Positions 16,584 to 23,969 of a stretch of 64,000 nucleotides of DNA are shown here, piece by piece; position 1 is the first letter of the stretch; each line of letters starts with the position of its first letter. The notes under the pieces were generated by a model. The model did not search any database, was not told the origin of the DNA, and worked only from the letters and a program-made list of their open reading frames with translations. Both the position numbers and the translations under genes were made by a program. The DNA lies in NCBI RefSeq assembly GCF_900199455.1, contig NZ_FZQR01000006.1, positions 328,097 to 392,096 of the forward strand, in the 5' to 3' direction. Source of the stretch: Mesorhizobium carmichaelinearum. GTDB lineage: Bacteria; Pseudomonadota; Alphaproteobacteria; Rhizobiales; Rhizobiaceae.

Positions 16584-16604
16584 GATATCGGAAAAACCGA
16601 TATC
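16584..16604. repeat. Perfect 8-bp hairpin after the methyltransferase gene
   Basis: Arms GATATCGG and CCGATATC surround an AAAAA loop, starting 12 bases after the methyltransferase stop. No clean T-run follows (GCCTTTCTG), so it is at best a weak terminator or a transcript-end stabiliser. The remaining roughly 180 bases before the next gene hold nothing else I can name. Confidence 0.4.
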
Positions 16605-16782
16605 GCCTTTCTGATAAATGAATTTGCGAAACCGGAATTTTCCAAGCACCTTCGGTTTCAGGGACCAAAGCCGCCACCAGAGCGACATCAAGTCCACAGG
16701 ACGAACTGATACGTTTTCAGTCCGCGCGTGATCTGGCGAAAACCGGAGCGGTTTCGGGGTCATCCGCCAAAATGGGAGATCG

Positions 16783-17940
16783 ATGATGAATTCATTCCTG
16801 AAGTCATGCACGGCGCTGACGGTCGCGCTGACCTTCTCCGGTCAGGCCATCGCCCAGGTCAAGGAACTTGGCAAGGGCGAAGGCCAGGTCAACATCGTTG
16901 CCTGGCCGGGCTATATCGAGCGCGGCGAGACCGACAAGGGCTATGACTGGGTCACCGCCTTCGAGAAGGAGAGCGGCTGCAAGGTCAACGTCAAGACCGC
17001 CAACACGTCGGACGAGATGGTCTCGCTGATGAACGAGGGCGGCTTCGACCTCGTGACGGCTTCAGGGGATGCCTCGCTGCGCCTCGTCGCCGGCAAGCGC
17101 GTGCAGCCGATCAACACCGATCTCGTCCCGAGCTGGAAGACGGTCGATGACCGGCTCAAGGACGCGCCCTGGTTCACCGTCGACAAGGTGCATTACGGCG
17201 TTCCCTATCAGTGGGGGCCGAACATCCTGATGTACAACACCGAGGTGTTCAAGGAAGCGCCGAAGAGCTGGAACGTCGTCTTCGAGGCGATGAACCTGCC
17301 GGACGGCAAGTCCAACAAGGGCCGCGTCCAGGCCTATGATGGGCCGATCCACATCGCCGACGCCGCCAATTACCTGATGTTCCACAAGCCGGAACTCGGC
17401 ATCAAGGACCCCTACGAGCTGAACGAGGCCCAGTACAAGGCGGCACTCGACCTGCTGCGCGTCCAGCGCACGCTGGTCGGCCGCTATTGGCACGATGCCG
17501 CCATCCAGGTCGATGATTTCCAGAATGAAGGCGTCGTCGCCTCCGGTTCATGGCCGTATCAGGTCAACACGCTGGTTGCCGCCAAAAAGCCGGTTGCCTC
17601 GACCGTGCCGGAAGAAGGCGTTACCGGCTGGGCCGACACCACCATGATGGAAGCCGACGCGGCGCATCCGAACTGCGCCTATATGTGGCTGGAGCATTCG
17701 CTGTCACCGAAGGTGCAGGGCGATGTCTCGGCTTGGTTCGGATCGCTCCCCGTGGTGCCCGCAGCCTGCAAGGGCAACGAGCTCTTGACCGACGAAGGCT
17801 GCAAGACCAACGGCTACGACAATTTCGACAAGATCAAGTTCTGGAAGACGCCGGTCTCGAAATGCGTCACCCAGAACGACCAGTGCGTGCCTTACTACCG
17901 CTGGGTGTCGGACTATATCGGCGTCATCGGCGGGCGGTGA
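16783..17940 (+). CDS. ydcS: ABC transporter substrate-binding protein, YdcS/PotD type
   Basis: Periplasmic binding protein of a spermidine/putrescine-class importer, 385 residues. A signal peptide (FLKSCTALTVALTFSGQAIA-QV) would be cleaved near residue 24. The mature protein starts with NIVAWPGYIERGETDKGYDW and has the ligand-lobe segments TANTSDEMVSLM and GVPYQWGPNILMYNTEVF typical of YdcS. The following genes are the ATPase, two permeases and an aminobutyraldehyde dehydrogenase-type enzyme, in the same order as E. coli ydcSTUV-patD, which is the main argument for a polyamine or related amine ligand. Confidence 0.82.
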   Translation: MMNSFLKSCTALTVALTFSGQAIAQVKELGKGEGQVNIVAWPGYIERGETDKGYDWVTAFEKESGCKVNVKTANTSDEMVSLMNEGGFDLVTASGDASLRLVAGKRVQPINTDLVPSWKTVDDRLKDAPWFTVDKVHYGVPYQWGPNILMYNTEVFKEAPKSWNVVFEAMNLPDGKSNKGRVQAYDGPIHIADAANYLMFHKPELGIKDPYELNEAQYKAALDLLRVQRTLVGRYWHDAAIQVDDFQNEGVVASGSWPYQVNTLVAAKKPVASTVPEEGVTGWADTTMMEADAAHPNCAYMWLEHSLSPKVQGDVSAWFGSLPVVPAACKGNELLTDEGCKTNGYDNFDKIKFWKTPVSKCVTQNDQCVPYYRWVSDYIGVIGGR

Positions 17941-17941
17941 T

Positions 17942-18075
17942 TTCCCTTACCCTCCCCTTGTGGGGAGGGTCGACGCGCAGCGTCGGGGTGGGGGGGCTGC
18001 GCGGCGGTTCGTGCCAGAATCACCCCACCCGCGGCTTCGCCGCGACCTCCCCCATCGAGGGGAGGTGGAGCGGCG
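17942..18075. repeat. Intergenic palindromic repeat between binding protein and ATPase genes
   Basis: It contains the hairpin CCCTCCCC-TTGT-GGGGAGGG and GACGC-GCA-GCGTC on the left, then CGCGGC-TTC-GCCGCG and a CCTCCCC...GGGGAGG pair on the right. The two ends are partly complementary. I recall such CTCCCC/GGGGAG elements as widespread between genes in rhizobia. It could trim or stabilise the mRNA so that the binding protein is made in excess over the membrane components. Confidence 0.6.
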
Positions 18076-18148
18076 CGCGAATTTCGCGATCCTAGCCAGA
18101 TTTGTAGCTGAGGATGATTTTGATAAACCGGCAACAGACTGACAGCCC

Positions 18149-19147
18149 ATGACCTCTGCCGTCTCCTTCCAGAAAGTCTCGCGCCATTTCGGCAGCGTTC
18201 GCGCTGTCGACGCGGTCGATCTCGACATTGCGCCGGGCGAGTTCTTCGCCATGCTCGGGCCGTCGGGTTCCGGCAAGACGACTTGCCTGCGCCTGATTGC
18301 CGGTTTCGAGCAGCCGACGGCGGGTTCCATCTCGATCTTCGGCGAGCGCGCCGAGGGCGTGCCGCCCTACCGCCGCAACGTCAACACCGTGTTCCAGGAC
18401 TATGCGCTGTTCCCGCATCTCAATGTGCTCGACAACGTCGCCTATGGGCTGATGGTCAAGGGCGTCGGCAAGGCCGAGCGGCACAAGGCGGCCGAGGAAG
18501 CGCTGTCGCTGGTGCGGCTGCCCGGCTATGGCGCCCGCCGCCCCGGCCAGCTTTCCGGTGGCCAGCGCCAGCGTGTCGCGCTGGCCCGTGCGCTGGTCAA
18601 TCAGCCCAAGGTGCTGCTGCTCGACGAGCCGCTCGGCGCGCTCGACCTCAAACTGCGCGAGAACATGCAGGAAGAGCTGAAATCGCTGCAGAAGGCGCTC
18701 GGCATCACTTTCGTCTTCGTTACCCATGATCAGGGCGAAGCGCTGTCGATGGCCGACCGCGTCGCTGTCTTCAATGACGGCAGGATCATGCAGATCGGCA
18801 CGCCCGAGGACATCTATCAGCGGCCTCGCACGCGCTTCGTCGCCGATTTCGTCGGTTCCTCCAACGTGCTGCCGCCGGACTTCGTCCAGCGTTATTCCGG
18901 CCAGCATCGCTGGGGGAGTCTCCGCCCTGAATCCATCCGCGTCGGACGCGCCGCAAGCGGCGAGGGCGTCGCCGCCCGCCTCGTCTCGACCAACTATCTC
19001 GGCGCCACCACCAGGCTGGCGCTCGATGCCGACGGATTGAAGCTGCACGCCGTGGTGCCGGCCGGCACTGTCCTGCCTGCGGAAGGCGAGGCGGTCATGC
19101 TCACCTTCAACCGCGAGCACCTGCATCTGATGGACGAGCCGGCATGA
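18149..19147 (+). CDS. ydcT: ABC transporter ATP-binding protein, YdcT/PotA type
   Basis: Cytoplasmic ATPase of the amine importer, 332 residues. Walker A LGPSGSGKTTCLRLI (about 36-50), Q-loop VFQDYALFPHLNV, signature QLSGGQRQRVALARALVNQ, Walker B VLLLDEPLGALDLKLR and switch His in FVFVTHDQGEALSMADR. A C-terminal TOBE-like region (LRPESIRVGRA) is present as in PotA. Its stop overlaps the first permease start by four bases. Confidence 0.9.
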   Translation: MTSAVSFQKVSRHFGSVRAVDAVDLDIAPGEFFAMLGPSGSGKTTCLRLIAGFEQPTAGSISIFGERAEGVPPYRRNVNTVFQDYALFPHLNVLDNVAYGLMVKGVGKAERHKAAEEALSLVRLPGYGARRPGQLSGGQRQRVALARALVNQPKVLLLDEPLGALDLKLRENMQEELKSLQKALGITFVFVTHDQGEALSMADRVAVFNDGRIMQIGTPEDIYQRPRTRFVADFVGSSNVLPPDFVQRYSGQHRWGSLRPESIRVGRAASGEGVAARLVSTNYLGATTRLALDADGLKLHAVVPAGTVLPAEGEAVMLTFNREHLHLMDEPA

Positions 19148-20112
19148 GCGTCGACGTCACCATGCCACGCGCCACCGCCCCCGCCATCCTGCCGGGCAGC
19201 GGCGGCATGCGTGGCGCGCTGTCGGACCTGTTCTGGCGCCGGCCGCAATTGCTTCTGCTGCTCATGCTTTTGCCGCCGGTGCTGTGGCTCGGCATCGTCT
19301 ATATCGGCTCGCTGTTCGCCCTGCTGGCGCAGAGCTTCTTCTCCATCGATGAATATTCCGGCCTCATCAACCGCCAGTTCACGCTGAAGACCTATGGCGA
19401 CCTGTTGCAGGCCGCCAATCTCGACATCATCCTGCGCACGGTGACGATGGCGGCACTGGTCACGCTGGCCTCGGCCATCGTCGCCTTCCCCATCGCCTAC
19501 TATGCCGCGCGCTATGCACGTGGCCGCTGGAAAGCGTTGTTCTATCTCGGCGTCATGCTGCCGCTGTGGTCGAGCTACCTGGTCAAGATCTATGCCTGGA
19601 AGCTGATCCTGGCCAAGGAAGGCATTTTGACCTGGCTGCTCGCCAAATTGCATTTGCTGTGGGTGCTCGATGCCTGGCTATCGCTGCCGGTCGTCGGCGG
19701 CAACTCGCTGTCGGTGTCGTTCACCGGTACCTTCATCGTCTTCGTCTATGTCTGGCTGCCCTTCATGATCCTGCCGGTCCAGGCAGCCCTTGAGCGCGTG
19801 CCCGGCAATCTGGTCGAGGCTTCCTCCGATCTCGGCGCCTCGCCGGGGCAGACGTTTCGCAACGTGCTGTTCCCACTGGCGCTGCCCGGCATCGTCGCCG
19901 GCTCGATCTTCACCTTCTCGCTGACGCTTGGCGACTACATCATTCCGCAGATCATCGGCACCTCGCGCCTGTTCATCGGCCAGGCCGTCTATTCGCAGCA
20001 AGGCACCGCCGGCAACATCCCGCTCGCCGCCGCCTTCACCGTGGTGCCGATCGTGATCATGGGCTTCTACCTCTGGGGCGCCAGGCGCATGGGGGCCTTC
20101 GATGCGCTCTGA
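19144..20112 (+). CDS. ydcU: ABC transporter permease, YdcU/PotB type
   Basis: Inner-membrane permease of 322 residues with six predicted helices after an N-terminal extension; first helix LLLLLMLLPPVLWLGIVYIGSLFALL. The EAA loop that contacts the ATPase is VEASSDLGASPGQTFRNVLFPLALPGI. It forms a heterodimer with the next gene product. Coordinates overlap with the ATPase gene before it and the second permease after it (about 11 bases), a tightly coupled operon. Confidence 0.88.
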   Translation: MSVDVTMPRATAPAILPGSGGMRGALSDLFWRRPQLLLLLMLLPPVLWLGIVYIGSLFALLAQSFFSIDEYSGLINRQFTLKTYGDLLQAANLDIILRTVTMAALVTLASAIVAFPIAYYAARYARGRWKALFYLGVMLPLWSSYLVKIYAWKLILAKEGILTWLLAKLHLLWVLDAWLSLPVVGGNSLSVSFTGTFIVFVYVWLPFMILPVQAALERVPGNLVEASSDLGASPGQTFRNVLFPLALPGIVAGSIFTFSLTLGDYIIPQIIGTSRLFIGQAVYSQQGTAGNIPLAAAFTVVPIVIMGFYLWGARRMGAFDAL

Positions 20113-20917
20113 CCGTGGCCAATCGGCTCCGCTCGGCCTCAAGATCGCTGCCGCCTGCGGCCTGCTGTTCCTGCATCTGCCGATCCTGCTGATCTTCGTC
20201 TATGCCTTCACCACCGAGGAGAAGAGCTTCGTCTGGCCGCCGCCCGGCCTGACCACGCAGTGGTTCGCCGTCACCTGGAACCGGCCTGATGTCTGGGAGG
20301 CGCTGTCGTTGTCGGTGCGCGTCGCTGCCATCTCGACGGCGCTCGCGCTGGTGCTCGGCACGCTCTGCGCCGCCGCGGTGTCGCGGACAAAATTCTTTGG
20401 CCGCGAGACCATCTCGCTGCTGGTCATTCTGCCCATCGCGCTGCCCGGCATCATCACCGGTATCGCGCTGCGCTCGGCCTTTTCGCTCGCCGACATTCCT
20501 TTCTCGTTCTGGACGATCGTGCTCGGCCACGCCACCTTCTGCGTCGTCGTCGTCTACAACAACGCGGTTGCCCGTTTCCGCCGCACCTCCGGCTCGATGA
20601 TCGAGGCCTCGATGGATCTCGGCGCCGACGGTTTTCAGACCTTCCGCCATGTCGTGCTGCCCAACATCGCCACGGCACTGCTTGCCGGCGGCATGCTGGC
20701 CTTCGCGCTTTCGTTCGATGAGGTCATCGTCACCACCTTCACCGCCGGCCAGCAGCAGACGGTGCCGATCTGGATGCTGGAGGAACTGATCCGTCCGCGT
20801 CAGCGCCCGGTCACCAATGTCGTGGCCATGGTCGTCGTGCTGGTGACGCTGCTGCCCATCCTGTTTGCCTATTACCTGACCCGCGACGGCGACCAGATCG
20901 CCGGTTCGGGCAAATGA
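20102..20917 (+). CDS. ydcV: ABC transporter permease, YdcV/PotC type
   Basis: Second inner-membrane permease, 271 residues, six helices. The first helix is LKIAAACGLLFLHLPILLIFVYAF; the EAA motif is IEASMDLGADGFQTFRHVVLPNI, and FALSFDEVIVTTFTAG is the conserved PotC segment. It overlaps the upstream permease gene. The intergenic stretch after it carries an inverted array of GTGAGTA-like units before the dehydrogenase gene. Confidence 0.88.
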   Translation: MRSDRGQSAPLGLKIAAACGLLFLHLPILLIFVYAFTTEEKSFVWPPPGLTTQWFAVTWNRPDVWEALSLSVRVAAISTALALVLGTLCAAAVSRTKFFGRETISLLVILPIALPGIITGIALRSAFSLADIPFSFWTIVLGHATFCVVVVYNNAVARFRRTSGSMIEASMDLGADGFQTFRHVVLPNIATALLAGGMLAFALSFDEVIVTTFTAGQQQTVPIWMLEELIRPRQRPVTNVVAMVVVLVTLLPILFAYYLTRDGDQIAGSGK

Positions 20918-20921
20918 GAAC

Positions 20922-21007
20922 AGTGAGTAGTGAGTAGTGAGTAGGGAAATCCACAGCCGGAGCCTGCTCATCAGTGACTACCAACTACTCACTATTCACT
21001 ACTCACT
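20922..21007. repeat. Inverted tandem GTGAGTA repeats
   Basis: The left arm (20922-20944) is three tandem AGTGAGT-like units. The right arm (20985-21007) is the reverse complement with a single mismatch. The 40-base loop lies between. Together they can form a 23-bp stem ahead of the aldehyde dehydrogenase gene, leaving its AAGGAGG (21015-21021) just outside. I remember similar AGTGAGTAGT runs as dispersed repeats in other rhizobial genomes. Confidence 0.6.
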
Positions 21008-21027
21008 TCTGTTCAAGGAGGAACCCA

Positions 21028-22455
21028 ATGGACACCCAGATGCTGATCGGCTCGAAATTCGAGAACGGCGCCGAGACCGAGGAGGCGATCCTCAATCCGA
21101 AGACCGGGGCGACCATTCTCAACTTGCCCGAAGCGAGCCAGGCGCAGATCGAGGCAGCGGTTGCGGCCGCTGAAAAGGCGTTCGTCTTGTGGTCGCGCAC
21201 CACGCCGGCGCAGCGCTCCGGCTATCTCTTGAAGATCGCCGATCGCATCGAGGCCGAGGCCAAGGAATTCGCCGCTCTCGAGGCTCTGAACTGCGGCAAG
21301 CCGATCAACGCCGTGCTCAATGACGAGATTCCGGCCATCGTCGACTGCTACCGCTTCTTCGCCGGTGCGGTGCGTTCGATGCCGGGCGTTGTCGCCGGTG
21401 AATATCTGCCCGGCCACACCTCCATGGTGCGGCGCGACCCGATCGGCATCGTCGCCTCGATCGCGCCATGGAATTATCCCCTGATGATGATGGCCTGGAA
21501 GCTGGCGCCGGCGATCGGCGGCGGCAACACCGTCGTCTTCAAGCCGTCGGAGCAGACGCCGCTGACAGCGCTGAAGCTGGCGAAGATCCTCGCCGAAATC
21601 TTACCCGAAGGCGTCGTCAATGTCGTGCTCGGCCGCGGCGACAGCGTCGGCAACACGCTGATCAACCACCCCAAGGTCAACATGATCTCGATCACCGGCG
21701 ACGTCGCCACCGGCAAGAAGGTGCTGCAGGCGGCCGCCAAGTCGGTCAAGCGCACGCATCTTGAGCTTGGCGGCAAGGCGCCGGTCATCGTCTTCGACGA
21801 CGCCGACCTTGGTGCGGTGGTCAACGGCCTGCGCGCCTTCGGCTATTACAATGCCGGCCAGGACTGCACCGCCGCCTGCCGCATCTATGCCGGCAAGAAG
21901 ATCTACGACAAGCTCGTCGCCGATCTCTCGTCCGCCGTCTCGACCATCAAGTACAACCGCCCCGACGACACCGAAAACGAGATCGGGCCGCTGATCTCGC
22001 GCCGCCAGCGCGACCGCGTCTCGAGCTTCGTCGAACGCGCCTCGGAGCTGAAGCACATCGAGATCACCACCGGCGGCAAGCCGGGCGAGGGCACCGGCTT
22101 CTACTACCAGCCGACCGTCGTTGCCGGCGCGCTGCAGGAGGACGAGATCGTGCGCCGCGAGGTGTTTGGCCCGGTCGTCTCGGTCACCCGCTTCACCGAA
22201 GTCGACGAGGCGGTGACCTGGGCCAATGACAGCGACTATGGCCTGGCATCGTCGGTGTGGACCAAGGATGTCTCGCGCGCCATGGCGACGGCGGCGCGCC
22301 TGCAATATGGCTGCACCTGGGTCAACACCCACTTCATGCTGACCAACGAGATGCCGCATGGCGGGCTAAAACAGTCCGGCTACGGCAAGGACATGTCGCT
22401 CTACGCGCTGGAAGACTATACCGCCGTGCGGCATGTGATGGTGGCGCACGGGTAG
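21028..22455 (+). CDS. patD: Aldehyde dehydrogenase, 4-aminobutyraldehyde (PatD/YdcW) type
   Basis: NAD-dependent cytosolic dehydrogenase, 475 residues, close to E. coli PatD (474). It oxidises 4-aminobutyraldehyde from putrescine breakdown to GABA in that family. Catalytic residues are C280 in YYNAGQDCTAACRIY and general base E246 in HLELGGKAPVIVF; the cofactor region is IAPWNYPLMMMAWKLAPAIGGGNTVVFKPSE. The end has MPHGGLKQSGYGKDMS. ATG 21028 follows AAGGAGG at six bases. Linkage to a ydcSTUV-type importer supports the assignment; betaine aldehyde is an alternative substrate. Confidence 0.82.
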   Translation: MDTQMLIGSKFENGAETEEAILNPKTGATILNLPEASQAQIEAAVAAAEKAFVLWSRTTPAQRSGYLLKIADRIEAEAKEFAALEALNCGKPINAVLNDEIPAIVDCYRFFAGAVRSMPGVVAGEYLPGHTSMVRRDPIGIVASIAPWNYPLMMMAWKLAPAIGGGNTVVFKPSEQTPLTALKLAKILAEILPEGVVNVVLGRGDSVGNTLINHPKVNMISITGDVATGKKVLQAAAKSVKRTHLELGGKAPVIVFDDADLGAVVNGLRAFGYYNAGQDCTAACRIYAGKKIYDKLVADLSSAVSTIKYNRPDDTENEIGPLISRRQRDRVSSFVERASELKHIEITTGGKPGEGTGFYYQPTVVAGALQEDEIVRREVFGPVVSVTRFTEVDEAVTWANDSDYGLASSVWTKDVSRAMATAARLQYGCTWVNTHFMLTNEMPHGGLKQSGYGKDMSLYALEDYTAVRHVMVAHG

Positions 22456-22459
22456 CATT

Positions 22460-22590
22460 TTCCCTTCTCCCCGTGAAACGGGGAGAAGGTGGCCCGAAGG
22501 GCCGGATGAGGGGCGGCGCAAACCTTGCGGAGGCTGGCTCCGCCCCTCATCTGCCTGCCGGCATCTTCTCCCCGTAAACGGGGCGAAGAC
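22460..22590. repeat. Intergenic palindromic repeat after patD
   Basis: The element starts with the hairpin CCTTCTCCCCGT-GAA-ACGGGGAGAAGG (22463-22489). A GGATGAGGGGC segment then pairs with GCCCCTCATC further on, and the element ends with another CTTCTCCCCGT-AAACGGGG-type half. This layout is one I associate with frequent mosaic repeats of Mesorhizobium. It separates the convergent patD and small-protein operons and may end transcripts from both sides. Confidence 0.6.
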
Positions 22591-22592
22591 CG

Positions 22593-22907
22593 CTATTCGA
22601 CGATGCGATAGATGGTCCACAGGCTGGAGCCCGACACGACATAGGGCTCCATCTCCTTGCCCCATTTGGCGTGGGCGTCGATCTTGCCGATCTTGGCGAA
22701 CATCGCCTCCAACTGGGCCAGGCTCTCGCCCTGGTGATGCGACTCGACCGTCGCTTCCCGCGCGCCGATCGATCCGGTCATGATCTGGAACTTCAGCTCG
22801 GCGAGGCCGACCTGCGAGCCGATCTCGCGTTCCCATTTCTTCAACAGGTCAAGCACGGTCTGCTTATGCCCGAACTTGGCGTCGATCTGCCATCTGGCGC
22901 TGAACAT
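22593..22907 (-). CDS. Conserved small hypothetical protein (dimeric alpha-beta-barrel-like)
   Basis: A 104-residue soluble protein, last gene of a four-gene set. The order of segments (FSARWQIDAKFGHKQTVLDL, a central helix, then EATVESHHQGESLAQLEAMF and a final SLWTIYRIVE strand) looks like an antibiotic-monooxygenase/NIPSNAP-like barrel, but I do not recognise a defined family. ATG 22907 has GGGAGG six bases upstream. It follows the SnoaL-like gene by 36 bases. Confidence 0.65.
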   Translation of the reverse strand: MFSARWQIDAKFGHKQTVLDLLKKWEREIGSQVGLAELKFQIMTGSIGAREATVESHHQGESLAQLEAMFAKIGKIDAHAKWGKEMEPYVVSGSSLWTIYRIVE

Positions 22908-22943
22908 GTCATTCCTCCCAAGGTTGAGTTAGCGGCTGTTTGC

Positions 22944-23306
22944 CTATTCGTCCCAGGCCTGCACGACGGTCTGCCGCGCGATCTGCCCGTTCTTCAGTTC
23001 CAGCATCGCGGCGGCGAACACCTTGGTGCCGTCCGGATAGGCGCAGGCCTGGGTGAAGGCCAGGCTGTTGCCGTCGGCGATCGTGGTGTCGACCTTGTGG
23101 GTCATCGCCCGGCTGCAGATGTCGTCCCAGAAGGTGGTGATCGCCGCACGCCCGCGGATTTCGCGCGGCTTGCTCGGCGGGTTGTTGCGGTCGATCACGC
23201 GCACCAGCGCGTCATCGGTGTAGAAGCTCGACAGCGTCTTGCCGTCGCGGGTCTCGATCGCCTTCTTGATGGCCGCGCCATCCACGGTTTGGGTCTTGGT
23301 CAGCAT
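22944..23306 (-). CDS. SnoaL/NTF2-like small protein
   Basis: A 120-residue protein with the NTF2/SnoaL cone fold pattern: an N-terminal helix with LSSFYTDDALVRVIDRN, a middle helix with REIRGRAAITTFWDDICSRA, then strands DTTIADGNSLAFTQACAYPDG and VFAAAMLELKNGQIARQTVVQAWDE. Such proteins act as small isomerases/hydrolases or ligand binders; the reaction here is unknown. GGAGGATGAA precedes ATG 23306, the same leader sequence as the next gene upstream. Confidence 0.77.
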   Translation of the reverse strand: MLTKTQTVDGAAIKKAIETRDGKTLSSFYTDDALVRVIDRNNPPSKPREIRGRAAITTFWDDICSRAMTHKVDTTIADGNSLAFTQACAYPDGTKVFAAAMLELKNGQIARQTVVQAWDE

Positions 23307-23381
23307 TTCATCCTCCATGGCCCGTCTTCGGGCGGTTGATGTGCGCAAATCTGCCCGGCGCTTATCGGCGGGCAGTGTCGT

Positions 23382-23861
23382 TCACTGCGACTTCGCCTTG
23401 ACGGCCGCGAAGACGTCGTCGGTCTGCTTCTTGAAGGTCGCGAGATCGACCTGGCTGCCGTTGAGCATCGTCGACCAATGGCGCACGATCGCCGCCATCG
23501 CGATCGTCTCCTTGATCTCCTCGTCGCTGGCGCCGTTGAGCTTGGCCGCCTCGGTGTGGAAATAGATGCAGTACTGGCAGGGGATCTGCGCGGCGACCGC
23601 AAGGCCTATCAGCTCCTTGGTCTTGCCGTCGAGCGCGGTCTTGGGGTTGAGTTGCACCCCCTTGATCTCGGCCCAGGCGCCGGCGATGGCGACGTCGGGC
23701 AGTGTCTTGAACATGTCCGGCACCGAGCCGAGCGTCGCCTGGATGTCCTTGTAGGCGGCTGTCGCCGATGCATCCTCGGCCTTTGCGGGAGAGATCGTAA
23801 ACAGCGCGCCAATACCTGCCGCGATCACGAATGATCTGACATTCAGTTTTGACTTGAGCAT
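23382..23861 (-). CDS. Exported carboxymuconolactone-decarboxylase-like (AhpD-type) protein
   Basis: A 159-residue protein with a signal peptide (SFVIAAGIGALFTISPAKAE, cleavage near residue 28) and a CMD/AhpD domain. The redox motif is IPCQYCIYFHTEAAKLNGAS, with the CxxC and downstream His of AhpD-like peroxidase proteins, and helix DEEIKETIAMAAIVRHWS. AhpD itself is cytoplasmic, so an exported version may act in periplasmic peroxide or thiol chemistry. It follows the hydrolase-LuxR gene by 108 bases on the same strand. Confidence 0.82.
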   Translation of the reverse strand: MLKSKLNVRSFVIAAGIGALFTISPAKAEDASATAAYKDIQATLGSVPDMFKTLPDVAIAGAWAEIKGVQLNPKTALDGKTKELIGLAVAAQIPCQYCIYFHTEAAKLNGASDEEIKETIAMAAIVRHWSTMLNGSQVDLATFKKQTDDVFAAVKAKSQ

Positions 23862-23969
23862 TTCATCCTCCGTTCGCAGCGCCTTCCCGGCGGTATCCGG
23901 CTGGCCTGCATGGGGGAATTGATAGCGCTTACATCGGCGCGCCCGCTTCGCCCGAAAGCGCCATGGCTC

